Of a stretch of 47,710 bases of DNA, positions 23,349-32,866 are shown piece after piece (position 1 is the stretch's first letter; each line of letters starts with the position of its first letter). Below the pieces are notes generated by a model, which did not search any database, was not told the DNA's origin, and saw only the letters and a program-made list of their open reading frames with translations. Source of the stretch: Bacteroidales bacterium (lineage in GTDB: Bacteria; Bacteroidota; Bacteroidia; Bacteroidales; UBA932); the NCBI GenBank assembly GCA_028724885.1, contig JAQYTJ010000045.1:1-47710 (forward strand), written 5' to 3'. The position numbers and the translations under genes were made by a program.

Positions 23349-23942
23349 TTACTTATCCCTTGGATCTCCCCCAGGAACGGGGAATTCGTGGCCATTGATG
23401 AAGATGACTTTCCCTTTGTGCCAGGCCCGGCTGCCCAAAAAGAAGGGAATGTGCTTAATGCACCATTCTTGCCAGGCAGGGAGTTTTTCCCGCTCGAAAT
23501 CGCGGGCAATGGATTCGGCAAGCTGATCCATGGCCAGTTTCTGCCTAGCTTCCGCCAGTTCTTCGGGACTCACGTAGCCTTCGGGCATTCCCAGTTTGGA
23601 GGGTAACATCCTGTCTGCAGTACAGTAGTATCCATCCATAAAGGGTTCATTCACTATCATCATCTGCTCTTCGTATTCGTGGTCAATGTAATCCCGGATC
23701 TGGAAGAGGATGTCTATTCCAACCTGAAGGGGTTTTTCGATGCTGCCGCTGGTGATGCGTCTGAGGCTGTCGGCCTGGGTGCTGGAGATGATATTGTCGC
23801 GCTGGGCCATCTGGATGTATCGTTTGTTCTCTTGTAATAGCATCCGTTCTTTCAAGACAAGAGAATCCGTGCCTTGTGCCATAGCTGTTAAACCGAGCAT
23901 AAGCAGTCCGACGGGTACAAGTATGAGATACGCCCTAATCAT
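23349..23942 (-). CDS. Secreted protein of unknown function
   Basis: 197 residues. A signal peptide (about residues 1-21, ending TAMAQ) is followed by a mostly helical, charged region and a tryptophan-containing C-terminal part with WQEWCIKHIPFF and VIFINGHEFPVPGG. No family recognised; by export signal it is periplasmic or surface located. It starts 12 bases after the stop of the outer-membrane barrel and on the same strand, so the two are probably one unit and may work together. The word GAATAT, common elsewhere in the window, does not occur in it. Confidence 0.75.
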   Translation of the reverse strand: MIRAYLILVPVGLLMLGLTAMAQGTDSLVLKERMLLQENKRYIQMAQRDNIISSTQADSLRRITSGSIEKPLQVGIDILFQIRDYIDHEYEEQMMIVNEPFMDGYYCTADRMLPSKLGMPEGYVSPEELAEARQKLAMDQLAESIARDFEREKLPAWQEWCIKHIPFFLGSRAWHKGKVIFINGHEFPVPGGDPRDK

Positions 23943-23954
23943 AAAAGCTGGTCA

Positions 23955-26834
23955 TTAATAATCCATCTTCTTCTTCGAGCTTGAAATTGCCGATGTTTTA
24001 TTGGAGTTGAGCTTGCCGAAGTTGAAGGAGACGCTGAACAGGATGGTGCGGCCCATCACGTTCCGATAGGAATCTTCCACATATTCGGCCGAGACAACCC
24101 GAGTGAGACTCCTGCGCTGATTGAGGATGTCGTTGCATTTCAGTCCCAACGTGACCGACTTTATGGTCTTGCTCAAAGTCATGTTCCAGCGGAACTCCGG
24201 TTGCCCGTATCCAGAGGTATATCCACGGAAGAAGACATATCGGGCATCCGTGCCGATTTCCCAGCCTTTATTCAATTGGAAGAGAAAATCGCCTCCGAAG
24301 TTAAAGTCCCATACGTTCATATCCGCAGCAGGGTTCATGGAATACGAGGCACGGCCATTGGAAGCATTGGCGGAGAGCGTTCCCGTAAAGAAATCTTTGT
24401 TGTACTTCAGGTTCAATCCGACACCACAATTGAAAGATTGTGTCCGGCTTTCAGCAAAGCCGCTTTCCCCACTATAGAACCTGTCTCCGGATTTATTTCC
24501 CCAAAAACCGTCCATAAACGACTTATAATCAAAATTGACGAGATTCAGCCCCGGTTGCAGCGACGTTGCCTGATACGAATAACGGTTGTCGAAACTTGCC
24601 TGGGCTGCCAGCGAAAACGTGAAGTTCTTCATCTTTCCGAATGGCTGGTTAAGCATGGCATACAAACGCGCATTGATTCCCGGCTTTTGTGCATTGACCG
24701 GCACGGCATAGCGGATGCCGGCATTGTCGAACCAGCTGGCATAAACCGTTCCGTTTCTGTCCGCATTGGCAAATGCATACACCGTCAGGAAAGTGTAGGT
24801 GGAGTAATTAACCATGTTGTAGTAGGTCATGAAGCTATGCTCTACACCGGATTTCAGATATGTGTTGCCGCTTGTGATTTGAACCGGATTGGAAATGTCC
24901 GGAACGGGAATCATCTGGCGGCTGGAAGCAGGCTTTGAAGTGGCTCCGTATTGAACCTGAAGTTGGTGGCCGTCCTTGGCAAAACTGTATGTGACTACCG
25001 GTGTGAAGAGGAAACGCCAGTCTCCCTTTCCGATGATCGAATTCACGCCAAGGAGCCTTGCATCCATGTTATCATTGTAAAGAGAAGCGCTGAGGCCAAA
25101 CTTGACGGTGCTGGTATCATTGCTGAATCGCATCAGGACGCTGCCACCCTCCTGCATGAAACGGCGGTCCGTCCTGCTGGTGTAGTAATCGTCGGCATGG
25201 CCTGCTTCATCGAAAGCACTTCGGTCGCTAAAGGTTGAATTATAGACGCTGGACAGCTTCGCTTCCAAGCCCCAGCGCGCTCCAAGTGGTTCATAATAGA
25301 AAAGTTGTCCGTTCAGATTCAGTTTCTTCCCCTGATTATCGTAATCGAGCGTCTGCAGAGATTTTTCAAACTTGTTTCCGTTGGATACGCCGGCATCATA
25401 GTCCAGGCTGAATCCGAGTCTTCGCCCGGGTTTGCCCAATGCAGTTTCTGTTATGCCGATGGTACCGCTGGTAAGGAATTGTTTGTTGTCGGAGAGCGAT
25501 GATGCCGAATATGTATCGGCAAGAGTAGATGAGAAGGCGTAGCTGTTGGCTGAGAAATTGATGGAATTCACATTGCTCTTCCGGAAATAAAACCGAGGAG
25601 TGAAATTAACCAGCACTTTGCCTTTCTGCTTGTAAAACTCAGCATCAAGCACAAGTTGATTTTCCACCCCTTTAGCATCGGCCCCACTCTCGGTATTAAG
25701 GTCACTGCTTCTGGGAACATAGGAGGTTCTGGAGGAACGTCGTTTGTCGTCTTTTGTCACGTGCCTGTAGTTGGCCGATACTGTGGTCTCGAAATCCTTT
25801 ATTCTCTGCGTGTTGTAATTTGCACCGGCTTTTATGGCGGAGGTGAGGCCGCCGAGGTCGAAGTATTTATCATCCGGAAAACCCGATAATCCGGAGGATC
25901 CGGTTCCTTCGCCGGATGTCTGGATATTGTAGGCGTTTCCGATGAAGACGGCCTGGTCTTTTTTACCGTAAACAGTTGCCATCGCGCTGCCATCGTACAG
26001 GAATCTCGTATCTTGTGTGAGTGGATTGTCACTCTTTCCATTGATTGTGGAACCAACGCCCAGGCGGACATCGCCGAACCACCCTTCATTGTATTCCTCC
26101 TTCAGTTCCACATCCATGACCGTTTCTTTGGTAATCTCGGTACTGATGCCGCCCATTTCGGCTGATTTGCTCTCTTGGCGGGAAACTTTGATCCGTTCCA
26201 CAATCTTTGCCGGTAGGTTTTTAAGCGCCATGGACGGGTCGCCAAAGAAGAAAGTTTTGCCACCGACGGTAATCCGGTCTACCTTCTCGCCGTTGACGGT
26301 AGCCGTCCCGTCCTCACTGACCTGGATGCCTGGCATCTTCTTGAGCAGGTCTTCCAGCATCGCATTTTCGCCTATGCGGAAGGAAGATGCGTTGTAAATG
26401 ACGGTATCGTTCTGGATGGTGATGGGATTGCCGGCCACCGTTATGGAAGCCGCATCAATCAGTTCCGCATCTTCTTCCATACTGATGGTGCCAAGGTCCA
26501 GATCCCATCCGGGTGCCTGGTAGATGTCATAGGCCTTGGTGAAGGTCTCGTAACCCAGTAGTTCTGCGCTTAGCTGATATTTTCCCGTGATCACCTTCTC
26601 CAGGACGACCTGGCCATTCTCGTCCGACAAGGCGAAGTTCGTGATAGTCGTATCCCCTTGGGGAACCAGATACACCGTCGCATACGGAATCGGCAGCGAC
26701 GTCTTTGCATCCAGCACCATCGCCTTCACCCTTACTTTCACATATTGGTATTTACGAGAAGCCTCGCTGCCCACCTGGGCACGGGAAAGAATGGAAAGCA
26801 TCAGCAGGAAGACAAAGGATAAGGTTCTTTTCAT
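23955..26834 (-). CDS. Outer-membrane beta-barrel protein with carboxypeptidase-like and plug domains, second paralogue
   Basis: 959 residues from the ATG at 26834, which gives a good signal peptide (MKRTLSFVFLLML, ending LSRAQ); an upstream in-frame ATG at 26870 adds residues unlike a signal. Layout is as in the barrel at 11574: a beta-sandwich about 30-115, a plug-like region with GIQVSEDGTATVNGE, and a barrel of about 700 residues. It lacks the Gly-rich inserts of its paralogue. The likely regulator, a membrane TPR protein, is encoded upstream on the same strand, with a secreted protein downstream. Cargo unknown. GAATAT words are scarce (two in 2.9 kb), which hints at a different origin. 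Confidence 0.87.
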   Translation of the reverse strand: MKRTLSFVFLLMLSILSRAQVGSEASRKYQYVKVRVKAMVLDAKTSLPIPYATVYLVPQGDTTITNFALSDENGQVVLEKVITGKYQLSAELLGYETFTKAYDIYQAPGWDLDLGTISMEEDAELIDAASITVAGNPITIQNDTVIYNASSFRIGENAMLEDLLKKMPGIQVSEDGTATVNGEKVDRITVGGKTFFFGDPSMALKNLPAKIVERIKVSRQESKSAEMGGISTEITKETVMDVELKEEYNEGWFGDVRLGVGSTINGKSDNPLTQDTRFLYDGSAMATVYGKKDQAVFIGNAYNIQTSGEGTGSSGLSGFPDDKYFDLGGLTSAIKAGANYNTQRIKDFETTVSANYRHVTKDDKRRSSRTSYVPRSSDLNTESGADAKGVENQLVLDAEFYKQKGKVLVNFTPRFYFRKSNVNSINFSANSYAFSSTLADTYSASSLSDNKQFLTSGTIGITETALGKPGRRLGFSLDYDAGVSNGNKFEKSLQTLDYDNQGKKLNLNGQLFYYEPLGARWGLEAKLSSVYNSTFSDRSAFDEAGHADDYYTSRTDRRFMQEGGSVLMRFSNDTSTVKFGLSASLYNDNMDARLLGVNSIIGKGDWRFLFTPVVTYSFAKDGHQLQVQYGATSKPASSRQMIPVPDISNPVQITSGNTYLKSGVEHSFMTYYNMVNYSTYTFLTVYAFANADRNGTVYASWFDNAGIRYAVPVNAQKPGINARLYAMLNQPFGKMKNFTFSLAAQASFDNRYSYQATSLQPGLNLVNFDYKSFMDGFWGNKSGDRFYSGESGFAESRTQSFNCGVGLNLKYNKDFFTGTLSANASNGRASYSMNPAADMNVWDFNFGGDFLFQLNKGWEIGTDARYVFFRGYTSGYGQPEFRWNMTLSKTIKSVTLGLKCNDILNQRRSLTRVVSAEYVEDSYRNVMGRTILFSVSFNFGKLNSNKTSAISSSKKKMDY

Positions 26835-27225
26835 ATTGTGTATCATATCTATGATGCAGCAATGCAGCAAACCATTAGGAGAGTTGTGAGAATGCGTTTT
26901 ATTTTCTTTTTATGGTTTTTGTAAAGTTAAATAATTTAATTCGGAATATCATAAAAAATGGATGACAAATTTCTTACATGGTCGAATACATAAAATACTG
27001 ATAATTAGGTATATAGTAAAACATTAAAGCGTCTCTAACAATAAAATCTTACAGGCGCTTTAACAGAATCGCATCGTTGTGTTTATAATTCGCTAAATAT
27101 CAAATAATTACACCCGAGCATTTAGGAATTTTGGGTATTCTACATTTGTGAGAAAAATCGTATCGTTAACGCCAGTTGTCTCTCATATCGTAATTCGATA
27201 CAATATACATAAGATTCAATAATCT
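26835..27225. other. 391-bp A/T-rich spacer upstream of the second barrel gene
   Basis: No open frame worth calling. It is strongly A/T-rich and should hold the promoter of the barrel gene. A near -7 match, TAACTTTA, lies on the minus strand around 26922-26929. No clear hairpin or repeat was seen. Confidence 0.5.
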
Positions 27226-28959
27226 TTAGAGCATCCTCAGATATTCTTCTTTATATGGCGAGTCTAATCCCTTTATCCGTTCTTTTAGTCGGGATTTTTT
27301 TGTATATACATTTGATATCGATAACCCAAGTATAGAACCTATCATTTCTGGAGCAAAACCGACGATGCAGTAACAGATAAAACGACTCTCTTTCTTGTCA
27401 ACGCCCCCTAAGTCTGCCTTCAGGTGCTTTATTATGTTGTTCAAATCCTTATTAATCTGATTTTCAAATCTCATATGCAGCCTATCATCGTCACTTATAT
27501 AGGCGATAAGACTTTCCACTTTTCTGACAATGAACTCTTTTTTATCCGTTCTTTTATCTGAATACATATAGGCATTACATAATTCACCTATGGCCGAGAA
27601 CTTATCCTTGTAGGTTGCCACATATGCTTTCCTCAGGTCTCTCAAGGTTTTTTCTAATTCGCCCGTGCTAATTTGGAGTGAGGTAACCTGTCCTTGAAGA
27701 TCTTCGTTAGCCTCGGTCAAAAGTTTATTGGATTCTTCTCCGATTTTAAGCAGCCTCTCAACTTCTCTTTCGCGTTTGTCTCTTTTGTGCTTTTGATAGC
27801 TGAGAACAATAAGGAATATTATGCTTAATCCCAGTGCAACAAGCAGAAATTGCAATTTTAAAATACGCGCTTCTCTTTTTGATTTCTCATCCTCAGATGA
27901 GTAATAACTCTGTAAGGTCTGACCAATGGAATCTGTCAAGAGATTATCTATCAACGCCGAATTCATGGCGTTAGACTCAATGTTATACTCCAACGCTTTT
28001 TCATAATTGCCGCGATGTTGCTCAATCCGATACAACCAGTACAGAATTGTCTGCTTATGTTCTTCGTCTAACATCTTCAATTGGTTTTCAATTTGCGAGC
28101 ATGTATGCTCGTCTCCAACCAGAGAAGCAGCATATGCCCACACTCCATAGTCTGTAAGAGAGAGGGGACGTTTATAATCCACCCTAAGCCTCTGTAGTAA
28201 TGCTAAGGATCCCCAAGGGTCTTGTTCGGGTTGTACAACTTTTAGCCGGGCATAGTTCGACAGAAAAACGGACATCGCCACGGTGTCCTCTTTAGCCTGC
28301 TCAATTCCGACGCTAAACAAAGAATCTGCCTTTTGCCACTCCTGTCCGCTATAGTAAATAATGGCAAGCCTGCCGGAAGAAAGATTGCTATGTTTAATAT
28401 CTCCCGCTTTTTCAAAGGCCTTTATCCCCTTCTTTACGTACTCCTCTTCCTTTGCCCTGTTTCTCGTCTTATTATAAATATCAGCGAAGGCCATGTATAG
28501 AAGCCCCTGCGTTTGAATATCCGTAGCGTCATCAGCATATCCCTCTCCGATAGAAAAAGTCACTGCAGCGGAATTATAATCTCTAGCATTTTCTTGGATC
28601 CTTCCAAGATAATAATATGCCTTCAATCTCTCGTCGGAAGTACCATGCCTCCGATAATAATCTACCGCAGGCATAACCACATTGACATCTGTGGTGTCAA
28701 TATAATTTTTGTCAAGCGCCATAGCTTGAAGCAGAGAGTATTTCGCCTTAGCGGCTCTAGACCGCAATGACGATGTGTCAATGGATTGAATAAGGACAAG
28801 GGCGCTATCGGGACGTTCTCCCATTAAAGACCCAGCCGTATCCAATTTCGCAATCTGGCTCCGGTTATAGCAGGAAGATACAGTAAAGTTCAAAAGCATG
28901 AAGAAAAGACATCTCACAGTCAATACAGAAGTATGCCTTGCGATTAATTTTCCACACAT
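27226..28959 (-). CDS. Membrane-anchored TPR regulator with C-terminal helix-turn-helix-like domain
   Basis: 577 residues. An N-terminal hydrophobic segment ends in a possible lipobox (VSSC), then helical TPR repeats cover about residues 45-340. One membrane helix (about 366-388) follows, then a coiled coil (about 395-455) and a C-terminal region with IGSILGLSISNVYTKKSRLKERI near residues 540-563, resembling a LuxR-like helix-turn-helix. Proteins of this plan are common in Bacteroidota beside outer-membrane uptake or adhesion genes and are thought to sense periplasmic signals and act on transcription. It probably controls the barrel gene downstream. A TAATTTTG element on the minus strand (29002-28995) lies 35 bases upstream of the start. 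Confidence 0.8.
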   Translation of the reverse strand: MCGKLIARHTSVLTVRCLFFMLLNFTVSSCYNRSQIAKLDTAGSLMGERPDSALVLIQSIDTSSLRSRAAKAKYSLLQAMALDKNYIDTTDVNVVMPAVDYYRRHGTSDERLKAYYYLGRIQENARDYNSAAVTFSIGEGYADDATDIQTQGLLYMAFADIYNKTRNRAKEEEYVKKGIKAFEKAGDIKHSNLSSGRLAIIYYSGQEWQKADSLFSVGIEQAKEDTVAMSVFLSNYARLKVVQPEQDPWGSLALLQRLRVDYKRPLSLTDYGVWAYAASLVGDEHTCSQIENQLKMLDEEHKQTILYWLYRIEQHRGNYEKALEYNIESNAMNSALIDNLLTDSIGQTLQSYYSSEDEKSKREARILKLQFLLVALGLSIIFLIVLSYQKHKRDKREREVERLLKIGEESNKLLTEANEDLQGQVTSLQISTGELEKTLRDLRKAYVATYKDKFSAIGELCNAYMYSDKRTDKKEFIVRKVESLIAYISDDDRLHMRFENQINKDLNNIIKHLKADLGGVDKKESRFICYCIVGFAPEMIGSILGLSISNVYTKKSRLKERIKGLDSPYKEEYLRML

Positions 28960-29320
28960 GTATATAATTTTCTATTTCAAACAATTATCTATCGCAAAAT
29001 TAGTAAAAACGATTTAAATCCACATGCAAAACCGCGATTATTATCCTCTTAGCTAAATACATCGCTTGATTTACTGTTTAAATCACAACATTAACAGATA
29101 CTAGCGCCGAATATCCATAGGCAATCTCGTATTGATACTTCAATCATCCCATTAATTCCGTCAACCCATCAGATGATGTTAACTTCTATGGCCGATAAGA
29201 GCAGTGGTCAATGAAGGATGCTTTTAGAAACGGAGGACTCATAGTGGAAACAAATTCGCAGGCCCATGGGATGCGGAAGAATTTATTATGCATATATTTG
29301 TCTTTGGAAAAGACAGATGC
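28960..29320. other. Divergent spacer between the TPR regulator and xseA
   Basis: A/T-rich at the regulator end, with TAATTTTG on the minus strand at 29002-28995 and a 10-base palindrome GATTTAAATC near 29011-29020. The xseA side shows no clear TAnnTTTG element. A possible earlier in-frame start for xseA lies at 29288. Nothing else was seen. Confidence 0.5.
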
Positions 29321-30817
29321 ATGAAAAAGGAATATTATGAATTGGCCTCAGTGCTTTATTCCGTCAGGGACAACCTGGAGAAAGTTTTCCCAGGTAGCAT
29401 CTGGGTTGCTGCCGAGATAGCCCGTATCAACGTCCGGCAGAACGGGCATTGCTATTTGGAACTTTCCCAGCAGGAAAACGGACGTCAGGTTGCCCAGGCC
29501 AAGGGTACTATCTGGCGCTCGCGGTGGATGCTCCTCGAACCTTATTTCAGGAGCGTCACTGGAACGACTCTGGATGCCGGAATGAAGGTTCTTGTAAAGG
29601 CGATGGTGCGCTTTCATGAGGTGTATGGTTTTTCGCTGGACATAGAGGACATAGATCCGCAGTTCACCCTCGGCGAGAAAGAATTGCGCCGCCAGCAGAC
29701 GATCGAAAGGCTTACCAAGGAGGGGCTCATGAATATGCAGAAGCAGCTAACCCTTCCGTTCCTGCCGTACAGGCTCGCCGTTATTTCCTCTCCTAATGCC
29801 GCAGGCTATGGCGACTTCACAGAGCATCTGCTGAAAAATGAATATGGTTACGTCTTCGAGCTCCACCTTTTTGACGCTCTCATGCAGGGTTCGGAGGCGG
29901 TGAGTTCAATTGTGGCGGCAATTACTGAAATTTCAGCATCCGAGCTTAGTTACGATGCAATTCTGATTCTTCGTGGGGGAGGGAGCGAGCTTGACTTGGC
30001 TTGCTACGATGACTACGATCTGGCTGCCGCCATAGCCTGGTGCCACATTCCTGTGTTGACCGCAGTGGGACATGAGCAGGATTTCCACATTGCCGACATG
30101 GTGGCTTTCGATTATGTGAAGACCCCAACGGCTCTGGCCGACTATTTTCTCTCGATTTACGAATCTGAGGATGAGAAACTAAGCGGCTACGAGCAGAGGC
30201 TTGCCCTAGCGTTCGGGAACCGAATCTCATCTATGAATTCCAAGCTGGACAACTTCTCGCTCCGCATTCGACATTCTGCAGCTAGCCGTATCCAGAATGC
30301 TTCACACAATATGGATATGACACAAACTGCGCTGAAAAACTCCGTGCGGATGCGCCTGGAGGCCCAGTTCCATGGAATCGACCGCATGTCTGACAAGATC
30401 CTGCACGGCCTTACCAGCCGAATCTCTTCTTCCGAACAAGCTCTGGACAGGGTTGAAAACCGCATCGACCGTAAGGCTGAGAGCGTTCTTACGAGTGCTT
30501 CCAGCCATATAGATAAGATTGTTCTGTTGATAAACAGGCGAGTAGATAAGATTTTAGCCGATGCGGCATCGCGTCTTATTACCATTGAGACACGGATTTC
30601 AAGCACTGACCCTCGGAGGGTGCTACAGCGGGGTTTCGTACTGGCGCTGGACTTCAACGGAGTGAAAATATCCTCGGCCACCCACTCTCGGGTAGGGGAC
30701 AGGGTGCAGATGATGTTCGCCGACGGAACGCTAAAGTGCGGCGTGCTGGACATCGATAGGCATTCCAACCTGCCAGACGAGGAAGAATCTGCCAAGGCAA
30801 ACGCAGAAGGTGCCTGA
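29321..30817 (+). CDS. xseA: Exodeoxyribonuclease VII large subunit
   Basis: 498 residues from the ATG at 29321; an in-frame ATG at 29288 would add 11 residues not seen in the family. An N-terminal OB-fold (about 10-105, with GHCYLELSQ) is followed by the catalytic domain with SSPNAAGYGDFTEHL near residue 150, the ILRGGGSELDLACYDD block near 215, and AVGHEQDFHIADMVA near 247. A long coiled coil makes up the C-terminal half, which carries the XseB subunits. The enzyme degrades single-stranded DNA in both directions. xseB follows after 46 bases. Confidence 0.93.
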   Translation: MKKEYYELASVLYSVRDNLEKVFPGSIWVAAEIARINVRQNGHCYLELSQQENGRQVAQAKGTIWRSRWMLLEPYFRSVTGTTLDAGMKVLVKAMVRFHEVYGFSLDIEDIDPQFTLGEKELRRQQTIERLTKEGLMNMQKQLTLPFLPYRLAVISSPNAAGYGDFTEHLLKNEYGYVFELHLFDALMQGSEAVSSIVAAITEISASELSYDAILILRGGGSELDLACYDDYDLAAAIAWCHIPVLTAVGHEQDFHIADMVAFDYVKTPTALADYFLSIYESEDEKLSGYEQRLALAFGNRISSMNSKLDNFSLRIRHSAASRIQNASHNMDMTQTALKNSVRMRLEAQFHGIDRMSDKILHGLTSRISSSEQALDRVENRIDRKAESVLTSASSHIDKIVLLINRRVDKILADAASRLITIETRISSTDPRRVLQRGFVLALDFNGVKISSATHSRVGDRVQMMFADGTLKCGVLDIDRHSNLPDEEESAKANAEGA

Positions 30818-30863
30818 TGCGAGGACGACTTCTGATGAATATGAAATATCAACAAAATTTTAA

Positions 30864-31076
30864 ATGAATATGCCAACAGAAAAATTCGACTACTCTAAAG
30901 CCGTGGCTGAACTGGATCAGATAGCTGCCAAGGTGGAGGATCCCGAGACCAGCCTAGACGACATAGGAACCCTCGTCAAGCGCTCCAAAGAACTCATCGC
31001 GCAGTGCAGGCAGTACCTCCGCTCCGTCCGCGAGTCAATCGAAGACAACGACGACCACCTTAGGCTTGCGGACTAG
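30864..31076 (+). CDS. xseB: Exodeoxyribonuclease VII small subunit
   Basis: 70 residues, fully helical, matching XseB: the conserved EFDYSKAVAELDQI-type opening (here KFDYSKAVAELDQIAAKVE, in part) and a run LVKRSKELIAQCRQYL. Several copies bind the coiled coil of XseA and are needed for activity. The frame opens ATG-AAT-ATG; the second ATG (30870) lies in a GAATATG word and gives the more usual length. Another GAATATG lies about 30 bases upstream. Confidence 0.93.
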   Translation: MNMPTEKFDYSKAVAELDQIAAKVEDPETSLDDIGTLVKRSKELIAQCRQYLRSVRESIEDNDDHLRLAD

Positions 31077-31220
31077 ACACAATATTGCTCTGAAGTTACA
31101 ACCACATGCTGACAGTCCAGACAGGACAATAGTATGCCTGAAAATCGTTGGGAATGGCGATGGGCTTCTGGGGTGGTTGATTTGATGGTGAGTTCGGCTT
31201 ACCCCATTTTGAAAACCTAT

Positions 31221-31275
31221 GTCGGGAACACCCAACCGTTATTTAGGCTAGCTAATGGCACAGAGTGTTCCCGAC
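31221..31275. terminator. Convergent-gene inverted repeat, probable bidirectional terminator
   Basis: GTCGGGAACAC (31221-31231) pairs perfectly with GTGTTCCCGAC (31265-31275), an 11-bp stem with a 33-base loop, followed by TATTTTAAAT on the plus strand. It lies between xseB (plus) and pncB (minus). The T-run is imperfect and the loop long, so termination is probable rather than sure. Confidence 0.55.
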
Positions 31276-31372
31276 TATTTTAAATAATATGCCGCAGTGG
31301 GTGGCAATGCCTTGTCGATGTGAGAATCGTATCTGGCGAGGGAGAGCAAACGATACCGTAAGCCAATGATGC

Positions 31373-32866
31373 CTAGTCGATACGGAAGGCTGCGATTTGT
31401 GCGTTGAGGCGGTCTAGGATGCCGATTTTTACTTTATAGAGATCATCGGATATGTCGGCCTTGTAGTAGTGCGGGTTAATGAGCCTCCGCTCTGACGGGC
31501 TGAAATGAGACAGAGTGGCATCGTAGAAGGCTTTTTTCTCCAGCAAGGTGTGCTGCGGAGCGCAGCGTTCACCGTTCTTTATAATCTGCTCCTGTAATGT
31601 TCTCCACGAATACGAGCCAGCATCGAAAGTCTTGTGCTTGAAATGATCATTCTCGTCGTAAATCGTGAACGCCTCTCCTTCCTCTATCTTTCGGGCGATC
31701 GAATCCCCTCGCAGGCAGGTGACATCGGCCTTGTAAATGTCGCCTAGGTCTGGATCGTGTTTCGTGATTCTGTAAGTAATCTGGAAGCCTGGATTAATTA
31801 GCTTGATCGTGTCCTCTGAACGTTTCAGGACAGGCTCTCCATCAATTTGCACCAATTTGTACACGTTGCCGAAGCATGGAGCCGCCTTGCTGGTGGCGAT
31901 AGCGTCACCTACGCCGTAAGAGTCGATGCGGGCTCCCTGAATCTCAAGGTCAGTGATCAGATACTCGTCCAAAGAATTGGTAGCGAAGATTTTGCAATTC
32001 TTCATGCCATGGTCGTCCAGAATCTTGCGCACCTTGATGGAAAGGTAGGCGAGGTCTCCGCTGTCGAGGCGTATTCCGTATCCGCCAGGATAGCTGTCGT
32101 CGATCCCACACTTTCGGAATGCACGTATGGCATTCAGGATTCCGCACCTGAGAGTGTCGTAAGTGTCTATGAGAAGTATCAAGTTTTCTCCCATGTGAGT
32201 GTTGATGTAATCCACGAATGCCTTGTGTTCGCCCTCAACGGTGCTGCCGTAGGATGTGACGAAGCTATGCGCCATCGTGCCTGTTGAGGGAACGCCGTTC
32301 ATTACGCCAGTCAAGATATTTGATGAGCTTGCGCAGCCAGCGATTATTGCGGCCTTTGCCCCGAAAGTCGCTGCCCAAGGTCCGTGAGCACGGCGGGAAC
32401 CGAACTCGCTTACGGGACGCTTAGTGGCTCTGCAGACTCGTGAGGCCTTGGTAGCCACAGCCATTTGGTGGTTCATTATGCACAGCAGCGGAGTCTCCAG
32501 CACCTGCGCTTCTATCAGTGGCCCTTCCACCGTAACTATTGGCTGGTTAGGGAAAGCTATATCGCCTTCTCTCATGGCATAGACGTTTCCTGTGAACTTC
32601 ATGTCAGAGAGATACTTGCGAAACTCGGCGTAATCGTCACCTGGCAGGAACTTCTCAAAGAAGCCAGGCTCTGCATTCCCTAGGTTCTTCACGCACTCGA
32701 TGACTTCTTCGGTTCCGCTCACTACTGCCCAGTTATTGTTTTCTGGCGCAGTGCGGTAGAACATATTAAAAATGGCGATTTTATCCTTTTTGCCAGTCTC
32801 GTAGAATGACTTTCCCATCGTATACTGGTACTTGTCGGAGCAATAAGAAAAATTAAGCATATTCAT
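31373..32866 (-). CDS. pncB: Nicotinate phosphoribosyltransferase
   Basis: 497 residues, normal length. Visible are the opening DKYQYTMGKSFYETGKK, the central SEFGSRRAHGPWAA block near residue 155, and the PRPP-site region RLDSGDLAYLS near 268 and SYGVGDAIATSKAAPCFG near 335. It makes nicotinate mononucleotide from nicotinate and PRPP for NAD salvage in the cytosol. The ATG-AAT-ATG start overlaps the murI stop (ATGA); the second ATG (32860) lies in a GAATATG word and gives the usual N-terminus. NAD supply is relevant to the NADH-linked hydrogenase nearby, but that link is only positional. Confidence 0.94.
   Translation of the reverse strand: MNMLNFSYCSDKYQYTMGKSFYETGKKDKIAIFNMFYRTAPENNNWAVVSGTEEVIECVKNLGNAEPGFFEKFLPGDDYAEFRKYLSDMKFTGNVYAMREGDIAFPNQPIVTVEGPLIEAQVLETPLLCIMNHQMAVATKASRVCRATKRPVSEFGSRRAHGPWAATFGAKAAIIAGCASSSNILTGVMNGVPSTGTMAHSFVTSYGSTVEGEHKAFVDYINTHMGENLILLIDTYDTLRCGILNAIRAFRKCGIDDSYPGGYGIRLDSGDLAYLSIKVRKILDDHGMKNCKIFATNSLDEYLITDLEIQGARIDSYGVGDAIATSKAAPCFGNVYKLVQIDGEPVLKRSEDTIKLINPGFQITYRITKHDPDLGDIYKADVTCLRGDSIARKIEEGEAFTIYDENDHFKHKTFDAGSYSWRTLQEQIIKNGERCAPQHTLLEKKAFYDATLSHFSPSERRLINPHYYKADISDDLYKVKIGILDRLNAQIAAFRID

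Noticed and set aside
23178..23606. 142-residue open frame on the plus strand over the second repeat copy
   Set aside because: Most of it is antisense to the secreted protein gene at 23349-23942, which has a signal peptide and good operon spacing. The frame has no recognisable domain, and its first part is the repeat.
11574..26834. Sus-type glycan-uptake loci around the two barrel proteins
   Set aside because: Neither barrel has a SusD-like lipoprotein gene or glycoside hydrolase genes next to it, so a polysaccharide locus is not supported.
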